Source: Solanum dulcamara
Taxonomy: Eukaryota; Streptophyta; Magnoliopsida; Solanales; Solanaceae
Direction of reading: 5' to 3'
NCBI RefSeq assembly: GCF_947179165.1
Contig: NC_077240.1
Coordinates: 565,501-629,500 of the forward strand
Length of the DNA: 64,000 bases
Below are positions 29,941 to 43,265 of the stretch, one piece after another. The number at the start of each line of letters is the position of its first letter. The first letter of the stretch is position 1. A program made the translations under genes and the position numbers. A model generated the notes under the pieces. It made no database searches and had not been told where the DNA came from. It saw only the letters and a list, made by a program, of their open reading frames with translations.

Positions 29941-32900
29941 ATGAGGTTGGAAAATGGAAGAAGATGGTGTCGAATTGCGCTAGTACTGGCGCTGTACATG
30001 GCAACTATTTATGAAGTAGTTGCGGAGGATCCTTACAGATACTTCGACTGGAGAATCAGTTATGGCGATATATATCCTCTTGGTGTCCGCCAACAGGTAT
30101 TTTAATTCTGTTTACGTATTTAGTGTCCAAATTTCATTCTATATTTTAAGAAAAACAGATTGTTTTTGACATATAACCATATAGCAGTATGTTAGTTTAT
30201 AAACGTAAAAACTGATTTGTTATAATTCTAATGATTATACTTGTGGATGGTGAACAGGGAATTCTGATAAATGGGCAATTTCCAGGTCCGGATATATACA
30301 GTGTTACCAATGACAACCTTATCATCAACGTCCATAATGACTTGCCTGACCCTTTTCTTTTCACCTGGTATATATCTCCTTCCATCACTTTTTTTTTAAA
30401 AAAAAAAATTATATGCGCTAGTCGTTTTTGTTATGACATATTAAAATATATTGTTAGCGTAAATATTTGTTATATATAAATTAGGTCCATAATTAAATAT
30501 CATTTTGTTCTCGTTTGCATGCATTTACTAAATTGATGTTAACGTCGTCTCTTTAACACATTCTAATAAAAGTGTGTAAAGTTTACAAAAAAAAAACAAA
30601 ACAGAAATCCACCCTTTATCTTTATTATACAATGGTTAAAATATTTTATCTTTCAGACTATAAAATAGATTTTTACTTTTCCACTTTACAAGAATACACT
30701 AGATCACGATTTAATTCTACCTGTGTAACTAATAAATGAATTTCAGCATATAAAGTATAAACACACTCATTCAGTTTGATAAGTGGTTTGTTGGAAAAGT
30801 AGTCCATTACGAAACGTCAATAGCATAAATGAAGAAATAAAAGTTTCCTTCTTTATGAGTATTAATTTCTGCCTTTTCTCTTGGCTTCGCAAGAATATTT
30901 CTAGTTTTTTAGGTAAGATCATTTGAGACTTTGATATAATAAATATCAGCAGAACAAATGAAAAACAATTTTGATGAGTTGAAAAAAGAAGTGTATTAAT
31001 TTCAAAAATAATACATAGACAATAGATATTATCAAGTATTAGCTTGGACTTTTTCAAAATAAGGAAAGTCATCAAAAGCCGGCAAGGCTCCGGGGATTAT
31101 AAGTTTCTACTCTACAACTAGAATAAATTTTTGAGTTTGTTAGGCACCTAATGTAATAGCCAGTTTGGCCAAATTTTGAAATTTTCCTTAATTTGAAATG
31201 TATTTTTTCATCACAAGAAATACTTGTAGGGGAATAACAGTATATGTTTGCCTAATCAATTTTTTTTTTTTTTAAAAAGCATTGTCAATATTAGAGCAAC
31301 AATCCGAGGAGAAGCTATTTTTACTTAGCTTGTTGAAAACAGTCAACTCTCTAAAATAAGCACTTTTAACTTCTCATAAGCTTGATCAAACAGACTGTAA
31401 CACCGTCACAAAATTTTAATGCAGGAATGGACTCCAACAAAGGAAAAATTCGTTTGAAGACGGCGTATATGGAACAACATGTCCCATCCCTCCAGGGAAA
31501 AATTTCACTTACATAATGCAGGTGAAAGATCAAATTGGAAGTTTCTTCTATTTTCCATCACTCCAATTCCACAAAGCTGCTGGTGGATTTGGAGGAATTA
31601 GGATTCTCAGTAGGCCAAGAATTCCAGTCCCTTTTCCTGAACCTGCTGGAGATTTCACCCTTCTTATTGGAGATTGGTACAAAACTGATCACAAGGTAAA
31701 TATTGTATTGAAAAAATGACTTTCGTTGCACTAAAGCACCCTTAATCTTAGCATATTTCCTTCATAAGGAAAGGGACTAAATTTAATTTGCCTCGAGGAT
31801 ATTCGAATTGTTGATTTTGGATATATTTGCAGGTATTAAAAACAATTTTAGACCGCGGAAAGAGGCTTAAATTCCCTGATGGCATTCAGATCAATGGCCT
31901 TGGTCGTGATGGTGCAAAATTCACTGTTGAACCAGGTATGCCAAGAAACAAAATGGACTCTTTTCTGTTTCAAAGAACCATTTGTTAATTTTCACCTGTA
32001 GATTAATGAGCTGAAAATGAGTGAAAATTTTCCAGGGAAAACATACAGGTTAAGAATATCCAATGTGGGACTTCAAAATTCACTGAACTTTCGAATTCAG
32101 GGACACAAAATGAAGTTGGTAGAAGTTGAGGGAACTCACACAATTCAAACTACATTGTCTTCTCTTGACGTGCATGTTGGCCAGTCCTACTCAGTGTTGG
32201 TCACTGCAGATCAGCCCGCTCAAGATTACTACATTGCTGTTTCCAGCCGCTTCACCACTCAAATTCTCAATTCCACAGCCATTCTTCACTACAGCAACTC
32301 GAAAAAGCCAGTTTCTGGATTACCTCCTCCAGGGCCAACCACTGGCATTTCTTGGTCCCTAAATCAGGCTCGTTCTATCAGGTACGACACCTTTCTTGAA
32401 TTTTTTTTTTGTTTAAGTGCATGACCATCTCAGCAAAGAACTTTTATATTGTTAGATAAACAGAAATTGACTTACTAAGCTATATCATGCCTTAAACCCC
32501 GCAACGGTGGACCTGATTCTTTTTCATCTGTTACACACTTCAGCATATTTTTTTCCAATAATGCATGTGATTCGCTTTATTCTTCAATTTATGAAACTGA
32601 TTCATTCTATGATTTCCAGGACTAATCTTACAGCCAGTGGGCCAAGACCAAACCCTCAAGGCTCCTATCATTATGGTCAGATCAATGTCAGTAGAACAAT
32701 AAGACTAGCCAATCATGCTGGCTTAGTTGATAAAAAACAGAGATATGCAGTTAACGGAGTGTCCTTCATCCCTGCTGATACGCCCCTTAAGCTAGCAGAC
32801 TATTACAATATCAATGGAGTATTCAAAGTTGGAAGCATCCCGGATCAGCCTGAAGGTCGAAAAATTCACCTTGACACAGCAGTTATGGGAGCAGACTACA

Positions 32901-33483
32901 GAGCATTTGTAGAGATTGTATTTGAGAACAGAGAGAACATTGTCCAAAGTTGGCATCTTGATGGATACTCTTTCTTCGTTGTTGGGTAATTACACCTCAA
33001 CATCTCATTCTATACACAAAAATCACATGCATTTAGTTACTAAACAGTGACATACTGTAATTTTCACAGAATGGATGAAGGTAGATGGAGTCCTGCAAGT
33101 AAACAACAGTACAACCTTATAGACGCAGTTTCACGCTGTACCACACAGGTTAGAATCAAATAATCAACTCATTAATTACTCATATTACATTTCACAATGC
33201 CATTTTGCTAACTATTGAATAAATTGTACAAAATGTGACGTTTCTTGAATCTTGGTATTGGCTTTGACAGGTTTATCCAAGATCATGGACGGCAATATAT
33301 GTGCCCCTGGATAATGTAGGAATGTGGAATCTGAGGAGTCAATTCTGGGCAAGGCAGTATCTTGGCCAACAATTTTATTTGCGAGTTTATACACCAGTTC
33401 AATCATTCCGCGATGAATATGCTATTCCAAAGAATGCTTTGCACTGTGGTAGGGCCAAGGGTAGAGCCATTAGAACATTATAG
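29941..33483 (+). CDS. SKU5-similar (SKS) multicopper-oxidase-like protein, pollen SKS11-14/Bp10-like
   Basis: Extracellular cupredoxin-fold protein of the SKS family, linked in other plants to cell-wall and pollen-tube growth. Eight exons: 29941-30096, 30258-30367, 31425-31695, 31833-31935, 32036-32381, 32620-32985, 33070-33148, 33271-33483; phases agree, 547 residues. Residues 1-28 form a signal peptide (ending VVA). Three cupredoxin domains follow (NGQFPGP near the start, DWYKTDHK between domains 1 and 2, QSWHLDGYSFFVVG in domain 3). Copper-ligand motifs of true ascorbate oxidases and laccases are changed: HWHG is TWNG, WYHAH is FFYFPS, and the C-terminal HCH block is replaced near NLRSQFWARQY. 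Catalytic oxidase activity is therefore unlikely. No C-terminal GPI signal is seen, so it is probably secreted and soluble. Several NxS/T glycosylation sites. Confidence 0.93.
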
Positions 33484-34352
33484 TTCTGTCAAAGGCACTT
33501 GGAAAATGAAGAGCAAAAAGAAGCACGCACTTAGTACTTCCCAAAATTAAAAAAAATGACCTCTTGTCATCTTTTCATTGCTGCTAATCATTTATCCCTT
33601 CAATTATTTTACTAATTCAACCCCATTCATTTCCACTGTAATTCGTATTATTGCTTTTTAGAATTTAGGCATGTATCTAGCATTGGTGTTTGTATTAAGT
33701 CACTAATTATGTATAATGTTGTTTAAAGTTCCCCAATTACAAATAATAAGTCTCATAGAGTTTACACATCATGTTTTCCCTGTTAAGAGGCATGGTTTAC
33801 TGTTACAAATATAATTAATTGATAACATCATCAGGCCAAAATAGTAATCATCTCCAATGTAGAATAAGGCCAACAATAAAAACAAGCATATAAAGACATT
33901 TCTCACTTGCTTCCCCCGGAGTAACAAGAACTTTTCAATTCACTTCCATATAGCAGTAATAGAAATTTTCTCAAGACAACAATAATAAGACTAATAATCC
34001 AAGTTGAAAAAATAAGCATCCCAAAAAAGCATATTGATTGTTTCATCAAAATATTAAATAATTAATTCTAAACAGTGTGATTATCACCACAAGTAAAGCC
34101 GGTCTGAGGCTATATTTGAGAAATAAACAAACCAACTACGGGGCAATCCGCCCCAGCTTGGTTAGCTGGTATTCAGTGTCTTCTTCTGCTTTGGAATTTA
34201 AACGCATAATTCGTTGATGCTCAATTGAATAATCTATAAATTACCCCCTCTCATTCAGGAAATACTGCAAAGGTATGTATAACTAATCAAACATACCAAG
34301 AATGAAGAGAGGAGAGAAGGGAAGTACACTAAACCAACCTCGTTTTTTCGCC
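33484..34352. other. SKS 3' UTR and spacer
   Basis: The first few hundred bases are probably the SKS 3' UTR. No other gene or element recognised before the GDSL pseudogene. Confidence 0.45.
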
Positions 34353-36321
34353 ATGGAAAAGATGTGTCCTTTCTCTCTTCTTATTCTTCTGGCTCTATCA
34401 ATATTTGGTCCCAACTTAGTCAAAGCTGATGTACTGCGCTCAACGCGACCTCCTATTTTCATACTAGGGGATTCAACAGCAGATGTTGGAACTAATTCTT
34501 ACATTCCTGACTGAAATGTAACAGCTAACTTTCCTCATAATGGCATTGATTTTGTCAACTCAAGGCCAACTGGAAGGTTCAGTAATGGCCTCAACAGTGC
34601 TGATCATCTTGGTTAGTGTTACTGAAATTTTAGCATTAGATCTAAGGAACATAACCAATAAGATTTTGAGCAAGCATTCCTACTTATTCTACATGAATGT
34701 TATATATAGAGTCATTTCACTATCAGATTCAAAAAAAATTAGACAGTGGTGTTCGTAAGCTTGTGCACACCTCGACTATTTCACCGGGTACATGCTACCT
34801 CCCGCCAACACATGTATAAGGTAACTCTGCCTTGCCAACTAAGGCAGGTAGATGAGAAAAAATCACCTAGTGATTTTGGTCTCTAATGGTATTTGAACAC
34901 TAGTCTCATATGGTTTTTACTCATTTCATTGACTGCTAGGTCACGCCCTTGAGTGTGGACATTTCACTGTTACATGTACAATGCTAATTGAGGATCTTGC
35001 ACTTTCTAACTGCAGCAAGGCTCTTCGGATACAATAGTAGCCCACCCCCTTTTCTATTTCTTCACAGCCTGAAATACGGTCTTCAATTGGGTATATATCG
35101 AGGTGTAAACTTTTCCTCAGGAGGTTCTGGTCTCCTTGACGACACTGGTTTACAGCTGGTAAGCCTTTTCACTCCTATTATCTGAATAATATGCTCAATA
35201 ATCATCTCTCACAAAAGAGTAAGAAAAAACTTTTGATCACTCCAACGTCTAAATTTGTATTCATACCTATCTCTCTCCAAACAGAACGTCCTTAACCTGC
35301 CACAGCAGATAAATCAATTTGTCACTGTACGCTAAAATCTGATTACTGCACTTGCTCGTGACTCAACAAAAGCATTGCTCGCTAAATCATTGTTCTGTAT
35401 CAGTACCATAAGCAATGACATCTTTATTTATTTCAAGATCAGAAGTACAATGCCTAAAGAAGAGTTTATCAATCTTCTCATGGAAGCATATGAGAACCAC
35501 ATAAAGGTTGGTCTTGTATCTAAAATTCTTCCTTCAACTTTCATAAGTACAATCCCAAAGATGGTATTTATCAGAAGCTAACACATCTGTATATACTAGA
35601 CTTTGTACAGCCTCGGAGCACGGAAGTTTGGCATCATAAGTGTGGGACCAGTAGGTTGTTGTCCAGCCAACAGACTTTTGAATGGGACAAGGTGTTTCGA
35701 GCCCATGAATGATTTTGCCAGATGTTTCCATTCAGCTCTTGACAAGCTAATGTGCAACCTAACCTCAGAGCTACATGGGATGAAGTATGCGCTTGGAGAC
35801 ACATACAAAATGACCATTGATGTTATAGATAATCCAAATCCACGTTCCTTCAGTAAGAACTTCTCTAGACAAATTACTCTGTTCTAAGGATTAAACGTTC
35901 TACACCTAAGAAAGAAGTTATGATTACAATACAATACACTATCTATGCTACTAATAAAAGTTTTATCAAGTGGATATGACAGATAAAATCCCATTGTTAT
36001 GCGAACTAACAAATATTCAATTTCATTCTCTTTACTTCCATGTGAATATGCAAATTAATTGAACTAAATGTGAGAATGGTGTTTCCTTGCATTTCAGACT
36101 TCAAAAGTGTGGACACAGCCTGCTGTGGACATGGAACACTAAACGCCAAAGGAATTTGTAATGCAACAGCTAATCTCTGTTCAGATTGCAGACAGTACAT
36201 ATTCTGGGACTTGTTCCACCCAACACATGCTGCTGCACGGTTGGCAGCTATCACACTTTACGGTGGTCCAACACTCTATGTTTCTCCCATTAACTTTGCT
36301 CAGCTGGCTGCAGAAAATTAG
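34353..36321 (+). pseudogene. GDSL esterase/lipase pseudogene with two nonsense codons
   Basis: Reads as a five-exon GDSL lipase of 367 codons: 34353-34611, 35016-35158, 35285-35506, 35600-35852, 36098-36321. All splice sites are usable and phases agree, but there is a TGA at 34512-34514 (where homologues usually have Cys, before NVTANF) and a TAA at 35333-35335 (after NQFVTVR). A signal peptide is present (CPFSLLILLALSIFG). Block I is ILGDSTADVG. Block III reads STISNDIF, with Ile in place of the Gly of the usual GxND. Block V is DLFHPTHAA with the catalytic Asp and His. A SINE sits in intron 1. Otherwise intact structure suggests fairly recent loss. A translation start after the stops would lack the catalytic serine. 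Confidence 0.88.
34722..34959 (-). mobile_element. Au-like tRNA-derived SINE in the GDSL pseudogene intron
   Basis: On the minus strand: AAGGGCGTGACCTAGCAGTC (A-box region), AGTGTTCAAATACC (B-box region), then the Au-type body with CTTAGTTGGCAAGGCAGAGT, GGCGGGAGGTAGCATGTACC and AGTCGAGGTGTGC. A 9-bp target duplication, CATTTCACT, flanks it at 34713-34721 and 34960-34968. Confidence 0.82.
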
Positions 36322-36957
36322 TGTCGTTGAACCTACTGAATAAATGTCACAGATTGTTACTTTCTCCTCTCAGTCTCTATATTATACTTCCAACAAGTTC
36401 TATCAATGGATCCTCTACCTTAGAAGATTTGGTATCTTTTTCGTTATGTCCTAAGTTATTTGTGGTCATTCCATGCATCTCAATATTAGTTGAGACTCGA
36501 GAGGACTGAGACGATGTTTCTCTTGTTCCGTGATGTTTTATGAAATTGAAGAAATAAACCACCTTCTGGCCGAGCTCATATAACCCTCCTTACTCCCCCA
36601 GTGTAACCAAAAAGGAGAAAGAACGAATAGAGCTTACACTTCAAGAATAATGTTTGACAACATAAATGACATTTCTGTTGATACTCTAATATCACTTTAA
36701 CATAGAACTACAATTTACTAGAGAAAAGGTTCCTTTAATTCTGTTTTCTCTTTTCGTGATTTTAATTTAGTGAATGGGTTGATAGAGTGTGGTTCACAAC
36801 AAGGTAGGAGTAAGGTCTGCGTATACTCAACCCTCCCCAAACCCCATTTGTGAAATCACACTAGGTATGTTGTTGTTGAGAGAGTGGTGGCATTGGTGAA
36901 CAAACAGAAAACCAGTATATATATACCAATATATCATGAAAACTCAAGATAATGTGA
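36322..36957. other. Spacer between the GDSL pseudogene and the kinase gene
   Basis: Contains a TS-type SINE fragment (36803-36878). Nothing else recognised; part of it is probably the 3' UTR of the minus-strand kinase. Confidence 0.5.
36803..36878 (+). mobile_element. 5'-truncated TS-type SINE
   Basis: 3' part of the tobacco-type TS SINE: AGTAAGGTCTGCGTATACTC, ACCCTCCCCAAACCCCAT, then GTATGTTGTTGTTG. The TTG-repeat tail is diagnostic. The flanks share AGAGTG but no clean target duplication. Confidence 0.75.
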
Positions 36958-39855
36958 TCAGTTATCCTCTATGAACATGCCCTCATCTGAATCTGATCCG
37001 TAATACCTGCACAAGCAAGTTTCTTCTTCTGAACCAATCCCATCAAGAAGCTCTTCTCTCTTTCTCTGCAGCTCTAACCAGTGCTCTGGCTCCTCAAACA
37101 AACGTAGGATCTGCAAACCAGCAAAGTCTAAATCTTTTGTCTATTATATCACCATTCACATAATATTTAGCATCACTCATAAACTTTGATAGTGGCAATA
37201 ATTTAGTTTCCATCATCATGACTCACAAGTTTATGTCAGCATATCCCTGCTAGTTTATGCCAAAGTATGGTGAGTTTATCAAATGAGAAGCAAATTTTAA
37301 GTGTAAATGAGGCTGAAACTTTCTCAGAATTTAGAATCCCAGGAAGAATAGAAGCGAATGCATTTTGTCATAAATATTACAGCATATTCTTAGATCTGGA
37401 TATAATTGATAAAATGTTACTTACTTGATCAAGAAAATTAGAAGTAGGATCCCCCAAAAAAAATCCAGTGAATTATGATTCAAAAATCATCAAAATCGGT
37501 ATATATAAAAAGAGTTCTCATACAATTGGTTAGCAGGTTGTTGATGACATCAATATAAAGGAAAATGATTCAAAGAGAGAACAAGACAAAGAAAAGACTT
37601 ACTGTTTTCATTTTTGGCCTCCTTGAAGATGAATGCAAGAGGCAGAGCCGTGCTGCAAACATCATTGTTTTCATCTCGTCTTTGTTGTAGTTTTCATTTA
37701 TGTCAGGATCAACAAGACGGTCACTAAGACCACAACTGAGAAGAGACCTTGCCTGCAATTCACATTATCTAGATTCAAATCATTGAAGAAACAGCTTTTA
37801 TCTTTTGCAGTAGGCATACATGCTTCATATTATTACCCACAACACTAAGCTTTCATGATGAGCTTCCAGGTCGTTTTCGATGGCCCGTTTCCCTGTGATC
37901 AATTCCAGCAGGACCACCCCATAAGAGTATACATCTATCTTCTCATCAACTTTGCCATACATGATGTACTCAGGTGCCAGGTATCCAAATGTCCCAACAA
38001 CGTGAATTGGTTTCACACAAGCTGAATCTTGCTGAGTTACCTGGTGTACCACTGCTGCTCCAAAATCTGATAGCTAGGTTTCAGCTTCAAAAATCAGCAA
38101 GTGTAACACAAACAGATGTAGAAATTTTATTGTCTACAGGCTACAGCTTATCAGAATTGAGCATCTAGGCATCAGATATTCATAAAAAAGTTATTGAAGT
38201 AAGGACAAATCCATTCTTCACTTATTTGTCCTAAAAGCAACTAATGGGTTTAGAATTCACCAAGTACTGCATTCGGACACCATGATTCATCTCTTTTTTT
38301 TTTCTTTCTTCAATGGTCCCAAATATGCTTTATCTATGCTTAAGAGGCTTATCATAGTTATTGAGGGGAAAACCAAAAAAAGGAATTAGATAACCCTTAC
38401 ATCTCTTAGACTAGTCAACAAGCATCTCCCTATAGCATAATTTCACAATGGCAATCAGTGAAACACATACCGGCTAATGAATATGAGAAGCCATCTAATG
38501 TAAGCAGCAAGCTAATAACAGACTTACTTGTGGGTGGCAATCTTCAGATAAGAGAATATTTGATGATTTCACATCTCTGTGAACGATAGGAGGGGTTTGA
38601 GAATGGAGGTATTCCAATCCCCTTGCCACTCCTATCGCAACTTGCATCCTTGTGTTCCAGTTAAGCTGTTTTAGTCTTTGTTTCAGACTGTCCTTCAGTA
38701 GATTATACACGATTGCTTGCATATCATTACTGTAACTGTAACCAACAAGCTGAATTAAGTTCTCGTGTTTCAGATTACTCAATATTTCAACTTCCTGAAA
38801 AAGATCATCCTCGGCGTATTGTGTGTTTTTAAGGACCTTCACTGCTGCAAGCTGGCCATTCTCGAGATTGGCTCGATAGACTTGACTATATCCACCCACT
38901 CCAGTCAACAGATTGGGACTGAAGTTGTCTGTTGCAAAGCTAAGTTCATCCATTGTGAAGCGTCTGGCATAACCCATTGATTCTAAGCAAGCTATTCTCT
39001 GAAACAGACTCTTGGCTGCAGCATTATTGAGCTTCTTGATTCTAGGAAAAGTTGCATTTTTAGTCGGCTGTGATAAAGTTATCGTTGAAGAACATGTCAT
39101 TGACAAAGATTTTTGAAGCTGATACTTGTCTCTTGACTGCGTAGAGCTGCTGGACACTGACAGAGAGGACTTGGATGATTGAAAAACTTTTATTGGAGCG
39201 CCTTCTTGGGAAGTCCCCGGCCTCTGGAGTAGGATTTTACCTCCATTATCCATTACTAGAAGGGAGCAAGTAGGAGGCAATTCTTTCAAAAGTTTTCCAG
39301 CAATCTGATCACTTGGCCTGAAAATCAAAAGTCAAAATGAGACAAATAGAGGAAGAGGAACCATCGAAGCGGTACCTTTAGACAAAAGCAGGAGAGGAAA
39401 TATGTATACCAGGAACTGCTGCATCCTACGGCAAGCATTGTAGCGAAGTTTATACGTACTTGATTACTCAACTCAGTTATGTACGTCTCTCCTATGCAAA
39501 CCTTGATTTGAAAATCCACCTGAAAGAAAAAGATTTGTACACTACAGAATTAGCAATGTAGCCAACAATTGCTGGGCATGAACAGTTGAGAGTGTAAAAT
39601 GACCTGCTTGGATTTGCATAAATCCTCGTGAATGTGAAAAGTATTTGGATCAAACATATCATTTGGTTCTTGTGCATGAACTGACAGAACATAGTCCCCG
39701 GGCATTACGACTAAATTGAGCAAACCAAGCAGCATTTCTCTGCTGCTGTTATCAGATTTGAGACCAACAACAATGGTTCGCTTCTTGGCCTTGGAAACTC
39801 CCCTGCATCTCAGGAGTGAGGAAATTCCTCCTTTGGCACTTGAACTACCAAACAT
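36958..39855 (-). CDS. Receptor-like cytoplasmic protein kinase with N-terminal universal-stress-protein-like domain
   Basis: Predicted active Ser/Thr protein kinase of the At5g57670-like group. Exons on the minus strand: 39604-39855, 39410-39519, 38528-39317, 37837-38073, 37603-37752, 36958-37110; phases agree, 563 residues. The start is [10 protein letters not shown] at 39855. Residues ~28-150 resemble a USP/UspA fold ([20 protein letters not shown], ending [16 protein letters not shown]). A Ser-rich linker (165-205) follows. Kinase domain: P-loop GVGGYSQV 260-267, Lys281, Glu296, HRD 367-369 with Lys371, DFG 387-389, [10 protein letters not shown] activation-segment end, and [17 protein letters not shown]. 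All catalytic residues are present. The tail is acidic ([20 protein letters not shown]). No signal peptide or membrane segment is seen, so it is cytoplasmic. Confidence 0.93.
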
Positions 39856-42800
39856 TGTATACACTCAGAGTCAGGGGCAACGGCAGCATGCCTATATATT
39901 AAAATTTTACTAAGAATCTATAGCATCAAATGAAAATATGAAAATTGAACGAATATTGAATCGTTTTCAGGGTTCCTGCTATGACGTAATGATGGGAAGT
40001 GTGGTCCTACACCATAAATTCCAGTAGCTCATTGTTTGGTATTAGCATTAACTATAAAGTTTATATAATTACCATACTACCATTAAAACAGAATTAAGAC
40101 AAAATTTAACTCGCTTCTAGTGTGCCGACACTGCAATTATGTTCTACTACTATTTTCAATGCATTAGCTAGCTACCTTGTATAAATTATCAACATTATTA
40201 ATTCAGCATCCAAAGATGCGATCTAACACTTCATTAAGTGGGTGAAAAGCAAAGTCACATCCCAATAGTAAGCATGCAATCGAAACATTACGGTTATTGC
40301 TACCACCCTCACTGATTTGAACTATAGTTTGCTCTAAGTTAAGAAAAAAAAAAAGATGCGACTAGTTTGAAACTGTCGCTCTCAGAATATATAATAGCAA
40401 CTGATGAAGCTTCATTCAAAGAGGTAAAGAGATTAAAGTTTCTCAAACACGTGAAAGATATTCTCCAAGAATGCATGAAAGAATATCATTCACTGTTATT
40501 TCAGCGGAAGTTTGCACACAATGCAATAAAGGCGAGTTAAATGGGCACCAGAAGTTTGGTTATTCATCAATTCATTGTGTGCAAAAGCTCCATTCTGAAT
40601 TCTGATAATGGCTCTCCTTTAATGTTCCTTTATTGTGTCGTCTTATACCTACTCATGTGATATCCAACAGAACATGGAAACTCTTTCCAGGATGAGTCCC
40701 TCTTCTACTTCGTTTGTGCTCAATCCATTCTCAAGCATCAACACCACAAACTTTTCCACATCAATTATCATATCAAGACTTACGCCCAATATTTGGTTAC
40801 AGATATAGATACCTTTAACCTCTAACCTAACCTACATTAGCTGTATAACATGATCTGTACTCCTATCCACAACTTTTTTGACTCCTCAAATAGGAAGGCA
40901 TCCACAACTTTCATGAAGTGTCCCACGCTCACCAATTGAGCAGCCAACCAGAGTCGCATTGGCTGAAAACGTAGAGATAAAAGAAGAGGAAATGTGACTG
41001 TAGAAATGAAAAATTCATGCTACTAAACAGGATATTATATGATGCCTTCGCACATTTTCCCTGCATACATAATACATTTGATCACACTCCTCCCATTCAA
41101 CCTTTCGGCTACTGAAAAGCGTCAGAAAGTCATCAATTGGATTATTAACGGTCAGATACAGAGGACTTATTTAACTATGTTATTTACTGTTAAACAAAGG
41201 AAGAACATCACGAGTACCGTGGTGCAGACAATAGTTCAGTAATAATACAGAGGGGTATAGTATCTAAATAGGAAGCATTACACTTAAACCACAAGCAAAA
41301 TTCTATAAGCACACCCCAAACATCTTTGGCAGAAGACTGTCAACACCAACCAGGTCACGCATATACCATCAACATATCCCCAGCACAGCAGCACCTTTCT
41401 CAGCCCATAGGACTATTGCCAGCCACATCAGCACAAAGTGCACCTATTACTTATCTGCGACCTGCACAAAATTAAGATCGAAACATCAAGCAACACTCCA
41501 TTATAAACATTGCAAAAAGCTAAACATAACAGTAGGTCAATAGGAAGGAAACCGAAAAACCCGAACTACCTAAATTATCCAGCATCCATTGACTGCAGAT
41601 CAAATTGTGACTACTGACACTTCCATTAAGCAAAGCTCTTCAAATGTCTCTTGCATGGAAATCTAAAGCTTTCCATCCTACTTAATAATCAACGTTCAGG
41701 GAGACATAATTCAGTGATTGTTTTTAGCTTATTTTGTCCCATAACTATTTCTAGGATCCTTTAAAATGGAATATCACTAGAATTATTTTTCATAAAGGTA
41801 AAACTAAACCAGGGAAGGAAATGCAAGGCTTCTTGAGAGCAAAAATGCATCAGTGACTAAAGTATAGTATAGATATGTATATCCTTACTTTAAGATTTTC
41901 GGTGAAACACGGCTCCAATTAATGATGTTGAAGCACTGGTTTTTTAGCACATTACATAACATGCAATGTAGCTTACACTATCTACTCTAATGTTGGTAGT
42001 CAATAAAATTATATGTCACTAATTAATACTTCCTCTGTTTCATTTTATGTCTTAATTTGACTGACAAAGTTTTAAGTATCAAAGACTTTTCAATCTTGTG
42101 GTCTTAAATTAAACGGGTATATAGTGTATCAATGCCCTTCAAATCTTGTGGTCTTAAATATGCCATGTGAGATTTGAAACTAAAGAAATACTAAAAATAG
42201 AAAAATTAGACTGGAGAGCAAAAACCATGATAACTTCAGAGCAATTTTTTCTTTAAATTTTCTTCTTTCAGTATTTACACGTCATGAAAAGAAAGAGGTA
42301 AGTAAATAAGTCATTATAAGAACTTATCACATTTAAGCAATATTTGCACTAAATATTAGTTTTAAAGTGAACTCTCATGTTGTAAAACTTTTTAGTTAAC
42401 GTTTTCCGACCTAGCAACCCTATCCTTCTCCTTCACCTTGGTTTATAAACTAAGAGAACAATGGGACCATCAAAGTGGGTAAGTTGATTGTTGACTTTTA
42501 TTCCTCGCCCTCGTAAAGGTAAACATGTTTCACTCCTTTCTTAGGGATACGAAGGATCTCCTTGCCTCGCTAAATTGTGAACCCTGTGGAAGCTGGATTG
42601 TGAACTTTTCATGCACAACTTCTTAACACCATCCCAAATTACACCTCATTAAATTATATCTCAGTACATTATAACTATATACATATTTCTTTTGTTTATT
42701 CATTTCAATGAGAAAGGGATTCACAACCAGATGGCCATCCATTGTGCATCTATAGATCAACCTTCATGTTAACATGCTTCCATCTGGCATCTTTTTTGGT

Positions 42801-43220
42801 TTTCTAATTAATTTCTATAGCACAAAGGATACAGATCACAGATGAAGTGCAAGAAGAAGTTTAATTTGTTTCTTTGTTAATGTTACAAAAGTTTATGTCC
42901 TGGGTATTGGAGTTGAAACTGTAAAACGTATTGGTCGTTTAAATAATCTCTATGAAGATTTGCCTAATCTTGTATAAGCTTATAATAGCAAGTGGCCCAA
43001 ATACCAGGCCCATACCGAACTAAACAGAACCATTGTTCAGTGTATTCATGTTTCCTCAAATGTGAATCAATGCTTCACCAGTGTTGTCAAAGGCACACTT
43101 AAGCCCAGAAGCAAGGCTCAAAACATGTTGAGCGCTTCGTCGCTTAATGTGCACTTTTGTGTCTTCATTGAGGTTCTAAGGCATACTTTTCCTTGCTAAT
43201 GAGCCTCTTTTGAAGAGGAG
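39856..43220. other. Intergenic region, no gene recognised
   Basis: Includes the kinase promoter. Around 42028 there is a Stowaway-like end (TACTTCCTCTGTTTCATTTT) without a defined partner. The stretch 41340-41470 is less AT-rich but has no supported frame. From about 43080, a repeat with AAGCCCAGAAGCAAGGCTC and GAGCGCTTCGTCGCTT leads to the LINE insertion point and appears to continue beyond it at 49331. Confidence 0.45.
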
Positions 43221-43240
43221 ACACTAAACAATTGATATTT
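43221..43240. repeat. LINE target-site duplication, left copy
   Basis: Identical over 20 bases to 49311-49330. Confidence 0.92.
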
Positions 43241-43265
43241 TTTTTTGAGAAATTAGTACTGTTGT

